This document shows positions 1 to 9,000 of a stretch of 20,496 nucleotides of DNA, piece after piece (position 1 is the stretch's first letter; every line of letters starts with the position of its first letter). The DNA comes from Halobacteriales archaeon. GTDB taxonomy: Archaea; Thermoplasmatota; E2; JACPAO01; JAHFTW01. A program made the translations under genes and the position numbers. The notes beneath the pieces were generated by a model. It made no database searches and had not been told where the DNA came from. It was given only the letters and a program-made list of their open reading frames with translations. Where the stretch lies: positions 1-20,496 of the forward strand of contig JAIVGU010000190.1 in NCBI GenBank assembly GCA_020201445.1, read 5' to 3'.

Positions 1-3000
1 GCTCCGGCCTCGGCAACCTCGTCGTCGCCTTCCACCCCGACCAGCTCCTCGACCAGCCGGTGAGCCTGCTGACCGGCGCCGGCCGCAACGACGGCACCAC
101 CATCGGCGCCGCCCGCCAGGCGGCCAGCCTCGTCCCCAGCGACCCCACCCAAATCCTGGGCGCGGTCCGGAACGGCACCCTCGCGCTGCCCCACCTGACG
201 CCGCTCACCGCCGACGGCCACGTGACGCTCCAGTTCGAGGTCAACGGCGGCGAGGCCGACCTCGCGTCGCTGCACTACATCGCCATCCCGCTGCCCCTGC
301 TCGCCTCGGGCTTCCTCGACCCCCTCGTGGGCGCCATCGAGGCCGCTGGCGTCGACCCGGTCGCGCTGCTGGGCCAGGCGCAGGTCCCCCCCGGCCTTGC
401 CGGCACCGCCGCGGGCGGCGTCCTGGCCAACGGCACCAAGGCCCTGGTGCAGGTGGGCGACCTGCTGCGCGACTCCGCGATGGACCTGCTGCGCATCCAG
501 CCCTACGTCGAGGTCCGCAACCCCAGCCTGTTCATGGACGCCTGGTGGTGGACCGACTCCTTCTTCGACGTCCGCATCTTCCCCACCGGTCTGCTGCCGC
601 GCGCCACCATGACCGACTGCGACCGCGGCTGGCAGCAGACCATCGACCCCGCGCTGTGGTCCCGCCCCGCGGACCGCTGGCCGCAGAACGCCACCGACCC
701 GACCTGCAGGCGCGACCCCGCCACCGGCCAGATCGTCGTCGTCTCCGGCACCGCGGAGACCAGCAACGGCATCGTCCGCCTCGGCCAGGACATGAACCTC
801 GGCGAGGACTTCTGGTGGCTCACCCACCCCAACATCAACAAGGCGTACTACGAGCGCGGCCTGCGCTTCTGGGACCCGCACACGCTGCAGCCCGACCGCG
901 CCGCCCTGCAGGCCGCCGGCTACCCGTGGCCGCAGCCCGAGTTCTTCGAGAACGTCCTGGAGTTCTGGGACGACGAGAATGTCCACGACATCACGCCCAA
1001 CGAGCTGCACATCCACAGCCCCGGGCAGCACAACCACCACCAGGTGCAGTACACCAAGCACTGCACGGACCAGAAGCGCTACGACGCGCTCGACGGCCAC
1101 CTGCTCAACGACCCCGCGACGGGCCAGTTCTGCTTCGACGGCCTGCTCGCCTACCCCGAGGGCGACGGCTGGATGAACCACCAGAACTCCGGCTCCGGCA
1201 CCGGCGTCTACGACCCGGCGCGCGGCCTCGACGGCGTGGACCTCATCACCCTGAAGCTGCTCGACGACATCGCCGGCCTCGCCAGCGACACCAACCAGGT
1301 GGTGTGGGGCACCCAGGTCGGCACCACGCCCTTCGGCAGCGGCACGCTCGGCAACGTCGTGGAAGAGCAGCTCGGCATCGACCCGGGCAGCCTGCGCTGG
1401 TGGAGCCGCGGCCAGGTGCCGACCGCCAACGGCCGCGTCTACTCCGACATGTACACCAACAGCTCGTTCATGCTCTCCGAGCACGACAAGCAGTGCGACG
1501 AGCTGTACGACTTCACCATGGACAACGCCTTCCCGGACCTGCACCCGCGCTGGCGTGTCACCTGCCCGTGGGCGCCCGGCCCGGCCGCCCTCGCCGCGCA
1601 CGACGCCGACCCCAGCCTCCCGATGGGCTGGGTACCGGCGTCGGGCAGCCAGCCCGGCTACTGGGACTGGCTGACGCGCCACCCCGACGTCGGCAACCTC
1701 GCGGGCGACCACCTGCGCCTCAAGGACCCGGTGACGGGCCGGATGCGCGCCAACGCCTACCAGGACGTCCTCAACCCGCTCTTCGCCAACGGCACCTACC
1801 AGCGGCAGCCAGGCCCCTACCAGGAGTGCCGCGACGGCGCCAGCGACGGCAACGGCTGGCCCTGCCTCGCCGGCGACCAGCTCGAGGAGCTGCTGGCGGA
1901 CTTCCCGGCGCTGTGGGGCAACGTCACCGTGCCGCTCTACGACGGCTCGGTGAGCCTCACCTACAACCCGTTCCTCGCCGCGGCCACCTTCTTCGGCCTG
2001 CAGAGCGGCCGGCACAGCCTCACCGAGGCCTACCCCGCGCTGCTGGTCGACTGCTTCTTCCGCCAGCAGGGCGAGCACCCGTGCGACCACAGCCGGCCGC
2101 TCGACGAGCGCAAGGTCGGCACCACGTTCTACCCCAACGACTCGGCGGAGGACTACGTCACCGTGCCGCTGCCCTCCAACCCCGACGGCTGGTTCGGCCC
2201 CAACCGCACCGAGAGCACCGAGTGGGACGGCTTCTACCGCAACCTGCGCTTCCGCGAGCTGGACGCCAGCCCGGACGTCCACGGGTCGCAGCGGACCACC
2301 TTCGCCACGTTCCAGGACAACGTGACGCAGTTCGCGCCTCTCATCCGCGCCTGGATGGCCGGCGACGTGGCCGCCATCCGCGCCTGGTACACCCAGGTGG
2401 ACGCGAACGGCAACCCCCTCAGCCGCGGCACCCCGCCGCCCGCCTGGCTCGACGCCGTGCACGGGCCCAACCCCTACTGGAGGGACGTGCACGGGACGCC
2501 GGTCAACTACACCCAGTTCACCCGCGTCCGCGACTCGCTGGACCCCGAGAACCCCAAGTGCGCCGGCCTGTTCTGGCTCGGCCAGTGCCACGCCCAGATC
2601 GCCGACCTCGACGTGGGCGACCTGTCGTTCTACGGCCGCGCCGGCTACTGGGGCCGCGCGGCCCACCCGAAGTCCACCTACATCCCGCAGGGCTCCACCT
2701 TCGCGCGCTGGAACCGCGACCACCTCCAGTCGGTCGCCGTCCCGTTCGGCGACGCCAGCACCCTCGCCCACGCCCTCGTGCCCTCCGCGGCCGCGGCCGG
2801 CGCGCCGTGCGGCAGCCTCGACGGCTGGCAGTACTGGCTGACCGCGCCCACCACCGTCGACCTCGCGCCGGACGGCTGGACCTGGGCCCCCGGCGGCCCG
2901 CCCGCGCCCCACAACGCCACCGCCCCCGCCGGCCAGACCTGGTGGACGCAGAGCGGCGAGGCGTGCAAGGCCCGCCCGTGGGACACCTGGCGCGGCTACA

Positions 3001-6000
3001 GCGAATACAAGCCCACCGCCTCCGGCGTCAGCGGCGGCGACGACCGCGGGGTGGCCGACACCATCCTGGCCTACTACCGCCAGGCCGGCGTGCCCGTGCG
3101 CGACCGCCACGACCCGCTGGGCCTCGCCTATGAGGTCCGCAGCAACCGCGCCTGGGGCAACGGCACCGCGCCCGACTGCTGGGAGGACCGCACCGAGTTC
3201 AACAACATCCAACCGCACCACAGCCGGTTGCCGCACGTCGAGTTCGACACCTTCGACGTACCGTTCGACCTGCGCTTCCAGGCCTACCACGCCGGCACCT
3301 ACCACCACGTCGAGCCCAACTCGGGGGGTTCCGACGAGCCCGTGCCGGGCGTCCGCTACGGCTCCTGGTGCGGCGACACCAAGGCGCGCTACGACCGCGA
3401 GTACATCCCCCTGCGCCTGCCGCGCCAGATGATGGGCGGCGACCCCGACCTGACGCTGCTGCCGCCGGTCACGCCCTACCAGCCCAACGGCGGCGCCCCC
3501 GCCGACGTCCTCATCCTCGGCCTCGGCGCCGACGTCCTGCCCCGGGCGGCGCGCTCCGTCATCCACGACGCGGGCGACATCCTGACCGGCGCGGTGGACG
3601 AGCCCAGCATCCCCAGCCTCGACTTGGGCGCCAGCCTCGACGTCGCGTTCGACACCGCCGCCGGCAGCGGCATCCCGCAGGCGGCCGACCAGATCCTCGC
3701 CAGCCTGCCCCTGCTGCAGCAGGCGCCGCAACTCGTCCTGGGCGGCGGCTCCCCGGTCGTGCCCCTGCTGCGCCTGCGCGTCGCCCCCGACGTGCAGACC
3801 GGCGAGGTGCTGGTGCAGCACCGCTTCGACATCCCCGCCGGCAGCGCGGGCGAGTTCATGGCCTCCACCGACAACGGCCTCACCTGGAAGCTGCTGCCCC
3901 TGCGCGGCGCCCCCGGCGTCGTGGGCAGCTCCGGCCCCGGCCTCCACCTCGGCGTGCTCGACGTGGGCCAGTTCCGCGGCTCCACCGTCCTGCTGGGCGC
4001 CCGCATCGCCGGCGACTCCTGGGCGAGCGCGAGCTGGAGCCTGCAGCGCCTCGTCGCCATCCCGGCCGGCGCCGCCGGCTTCGCCCCGCAGGTGCTCTCC
4101 GCGTCGGCGGCCAACCCCGACCTCACCTTCGGCGCCGCTTCCACGCCCGGCCAGATCGCCGCCCTCGCGGGCACCGCCACGGCGCACAAGCGCGTGCTCG
4201 TCGGCGCCCCGCTGGTCATCCCGGCCGACGCGACGCTCACGTTCCAGCACGTCGACCTGCTGCTCGGCGACTGCGGCGGCCGCTCCTGCCCCGTGCAGGT
4301 GCTCGGCACCCTCACCCTCGACGACGTCGCCATCCACCCGGTCAACGCCGCGCTGCAGCTGCCCACCCTCACCGTGCTGGGCCAGCTCCTCGCCAGCGAC
4401 TGCCGCGTCGGCGGTCTGCTCTCCGGCCTCACGGCCCTCGGCGGGCGCGTCGAACTGCACCGGTGCTGGGTCATCGGCGGCGCCGTGGGCGCCCTCTCCC
4501 TGCTGGGCAGCCTGGAGGCCACCGACTCCGTGTTCAGCGGCCAGGCGCTCGGCGCCTACGCCCTGGGCAGCCAGGTGCGGCTGCAGAACAACCTGTTCGT
4601 GCGCGAGGCGCGCGCCGCCGGCCTCTTCGACGAGTCGTGGGGCACCGTGCGCGACAACGTCGTCCTGCATACCAAGCAGGCCGGCTTCCTCGTGCGCAGC
4701 CCCCTCGGCGGCGGCGACCTTGCCCTCCTGGACAACGACGTCCGGGAGACCGGCACCGCCATCGGCGCCACCCTCGACCTGGAGGACCGCGTCCTCGCCC
4801 TCGACCCGCGCGACCTGGGCGTCCCCGTCGCGGCGCGCGACCGCGTCCAAGGCAACCGCGTGCAGTGGGCGTCGCTGGAGGGCGTCAACGCCGGCGCCCT
4901 CTCCGACCCCGTGCTGTACGGCAACAGCCTGACGCACGACAACATCGGCGTCAAGGTCGGCATGCTCGACAGCGCGACCATCAACGCCAACGACATCTAC
5001 TCGAACATCAACGCCTGGCGCGAGGCCATCCTGCGCGGCCGGGCCAACAACGGCGGCGGCCTGCCGGGCCGCGCCACCCCCGCGCAGGACGGCAACCTGT
5101 GGACTGGGCTGTGGCAGGGCTTCGGGCTCGGCCTCCCCACGGACGCCACTGGCAACTACTGGGGCCCCGGCCCCATCGAGCCCGGCACGCTGTGGCCCAG
5201 CGACGTCCTGCTGACCTCCAGCCAAGTCGACCTCGGCTCGCCCAGCAACGCCTCGGTGGCCGCCTCGGCCCCCTACAAGGTGGTCCTCACCGCGCCCGGC
5301 TACGGCGGCGGCCTGCTGCCCCGGCTGGCGGTCCCGGACCCCAACGGCGTCCTGCACGACCTCGCCGCCGGCGACCTCGTCTCCCCGCTCTCCAGCGGCG
5401 ACGTGGCGGGCACCGTGGCCAACGCGACCCAGATGGTGCAGAGGCTCACCGACCGCGTCCGCGTCGTCGGCTTCGCCAACCGCACCGTCCCGATGGCCTA
5501 CGACGTCCCCGCCGGCGTCACCGGCTTCACGGTGCGCGCCACCTTCCACGCCTCCGGCCTGCGCGACGTCTTCAACGCGACCACGCTGCTCGGGCTGCAG
5601 AACGGCCTGGGCGCGCTGCTGCCGCTGAAGGTCCCCGACACCTCCGCCGTCACGCGCAGCTTCACGCAGCACGTCACGGCGACCGGCACGCACGGCACCC
5701 TGGGCTTCCAGTTCGACGGCGTCCGCGAGGCGTTCGCCGACTGGGAGGTCGTCTCCTACGACACCGCGGGCCACCCCGACACCGTGCCCGCCACCACCGC
5801 CACCAAGGCGGTGCGCGTCCACAACGCGCTCGTCTGGCCGCTGCTGCTCGACGTGGTCCCGCTCGTGAGCGACCTTGCCTACGGCGTCCTCGGCGTCGCC
5901 AACGGCACCGTGCAGGCCATCCCGCACCAGGAGCTGGCCGCCACGCTGCCGCTCGACCCCGCCAGCCTCGCCGGCGCGGGCCTGCCGCAGTCGTTCCTGC

Positions 6001-9000
6001 CCGACGGCACCCTGGCCCTCGACGGCACGCCCAGCCTGGCCACGCTCGCGCACAGCCAGGCGCCGGTGCGCACCTACGAGTTCCGCTACAGCCTGTCGAG
6101 CGAGCCCGGCGCGCCCACCCACGCGCTGGAGGGCGGCTTCGCGATGGGCCGCGCCCTGCCGCTGCCCACCATCCCCGACGGCGCGACCCTGCGCCTCGAG
6201 GCGCGCGCCACCGACGCCTCCGGCCTCACCGGCCCGTGGGTCTCGGTGCAGCTCCTTCAGGACCGCACCGCGCCCAGCCTCCAGCTCGGCACCGCCTGCC
6301 TGCCTTCGACCGCGTCGACCGTGGCGTTCCACGCCGCCGACGCCGCCCCCGCCGGCCGCCCCAGCGGCGTCGGCACGGTGCAGCTCGTCGCCACGGCCCT
6401 CAAGGCGGACGGCTCGCTCGACCTGGCGCGCACCTACGTCTACGTGCAGCACGGCACCGGCCCCGCCGCCACCCTCGACGGCACCTGGCAGGTCCCCTTC
6501 CCGCCGGAAGCGCTGGCGGGCGCCTACGCCCTCACGGGCGCCGTGCAGGACCGTGCCGGCAACGTGGCGCTGGCCAGCGGCGCCTTCGCGCTCGACGTGT
6601 CGCCGCCCGCCATCCTCGCGGGCACGGCGCTCACCAACCTCCAGGCCCTGCTGACCAACGTCGACCCGCAGCTCGGCGTCCCCAACCCCAACCTCGGCCT
6701 GAGCGCCATCAACAACGCGCTCGGCGTGGCGGGCGGCGCCGCGGGACCGCTCAACCTCGTCCTCGGCGCGACCGTCAGCGACCCCGGCGGCTCGTGCGGC
6801 CTGGCCAGCGTCGACGTCGAGTCGCTCGGCGCCGACGGCGTGTGGCGCACCATCGTGCACCACGACGTCCCGGCGGGCCAGACGAGCTACATGCTGCCGG
6901 CCACGGACGTCGTGGACCTCGCGCCGCTGGACGGCCACACGGTGGACATCCGCATCGTGGCCACCGACCGCGCCGGCCACTCGTCCACCTGGGACACCGG
7001 CGCCATCACGGTCGACCTGCGGGCGCCCTCCATCGAGCTGCCCGCGCTGCTGCCCTGCCTGCCCGGCGCCGCCACCGCGCCCTGGGCCGCCCACGAGGCG
7101 CCCGGCGCCGTGGTGAGCGGCCTGCGCCAGGCCCGCCTCACCACGACGCGGCCGGACGCCAGCCAGGTCAACGTCACGCTCGCGCTCACGCCGGGCCAGC
7201 TCGACGCCAGCGCCAGCTACACCCTGCCCTTCATCGGGGCCGGCACCTACACGCTGGCCGCGGACGCCAGCGACCTCGCCGACAACGCCCTCGCGCCCAC
7301 GGCGCAGGCGACCGTCAAGGTCGACACCGCCCTGCCCGCCATCACGCTGCAGGCCCAGCTCGCGCTGCTGCAGCCCAATGGCATCCTGCCGGCCTCCCTG
7401 CTCAGCAGCGACCACAAGCTGGGCAGCGTGCAGGCGCTCGTGGACGACTCCATCGCCACCACCTGCGGCCTCGCCAGCGCCATCCTGGACTCCAGCAGCG
7501 ACGGCACCACGTGGACGACGCACGACCAGAAGTCGTTCACGGACGGCACCGCCAGCACGACGCTGTCGGCCAGCGCTGACCTCACCAGCCTCGACGGCAA
7601 GCGCGTCACCTTCCGCGTGCGCGGCACCGACGCAGCCGGCAACACTGCGCTCGACGCCAGCAAGGCCAACATCCTGGTCGACCTGAGCAAGCCGCTGCTC
7701 CCCACGCCGCCCACCATCCCGGCGTTCATGGGCACCACCGGCTTCACGGTGGCCTGGAGCGCGGCGGACGACGCCAGCCACGGCGAGGCGAGCGGCATCG
7801 CCACGCAGTCCTGGAAGCTCCACCCGCAGGGCCAGCCCAGCACCGTCATCGCGAGCGGCGACGCCACGCATCTCACCGTGCGCGCGCCCAACCCGACCGC
7901 CTACGACGGCGCCACGCTGACCTTCCGGCTCGACCTCACCGACCGCGCCGGCAACGTCGCCACCTGGACGGCCAACACCGTCATGGACGCGCGCGCCCCC
8001 AGCGTGCCCATGCCCAGCGCGCCGGTGCTGGACGTGGCGCGCCAGGCGGTCGTCTTCGCCTGGACCGCCGCCACCGACCCCGGCAGCAACCCGAGCGGCG
8101 TCGACCACTACATCGTCACCCGCGACGCCACCCCGCCCGGCGGCCCGACCACCACGACGCAGTTCACCGTCCCGGGCAACCAGACCTCGGTGAGCGACGA
8201 CGCGGCCAGCCTCGGCCTGGCCGGCAAGACCGTGCGCTACTACGTCTCGGCGGTGGACCGGGCCGGCAACGGCGGCACCCGCGTCAGCCCGAACTCCATC
8301 TACGTCAACTTCGTCGCCCCCACCGTCGGCTACAGCGCCCCGGCGCCGTTCGGCCGGACGCAGGCGAAGGGGACCGAGATCGACACCCCCTACACCGGCG
8401 TGGTGGACCTCGGGGCGGCCATCGGCGCCACGACCACCGTGGTGTCGGCGCAGGCGCGGCCCGGTTCGCTGCTGGTCAGCCTGCAGGCGGTCCACACCGA
8501 CCCCAACGTCGTGAGCACCCTGGCGCTCACCCTCGACGGCGCCGCCGTCAGCCCCAGCTCCTCCACCACCAACGCCTGGACGTACAACTACGCCCTCGGC
8601 GCCGCCAGCACCGACACCCTCCACACCCTCGTGGCCAAGGTGACGGGCAACAACGGGCTCACGTCGCAGCAGAGCTTCCGCTTCTACGTCCCCAGCGAGG
8701 CCAGCCTGGTCGCGGCCGACGAGCAGGCCAACAGCAAGTGGACCCTCGGCTCCGGCGCGTCGTTCGACACGGCGTCCGGCGACCGCCTGGCGGGCACCCG
8801 CTCGGTGCTGGTCAACGCCGGCGCCGCGGCCACCTACGCCACCTGGAGCACCGACAACCCGTCGCCGCGCCTGGCAGTCAGCGCCCAGGTCCGCCTCGAC
8901 CGCGCCCCCACGGGAGCCTTCGAGCTGCTGGCCGCGCTGGACCAGTCGGCGGTGCGCTCCGCGGTGCTGGTCGACGGAAGCCGCGCGCTCTCGGTGCAGA

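Noticed and set aside
60..62. GTG as the start of the giant protein
   Set aside because: The same frame is open without a stop to the left edge with sensible residues (LGNLVVAFHPDQLLDQP) and no signal peptide follows the GTG, so the real start lies outside the window.
545..3133. Long open frame of 862 codons inside the giant gene, frame-shifted relative to it
   Set aside because: The translation is dominated by Arg, Pro, Ala and His, as expected of an out-of-frame reading of high-GC coding DNA. The giant frame has balanced composition and recognisable domains.
3368..7579. Open frame of 1,403 codons overlapping the giant gene
   Set aside because: The translation is almost entirely Arg, Pro, Ala, Gly and His with no domain signature, so it is a GC-driven shadow.
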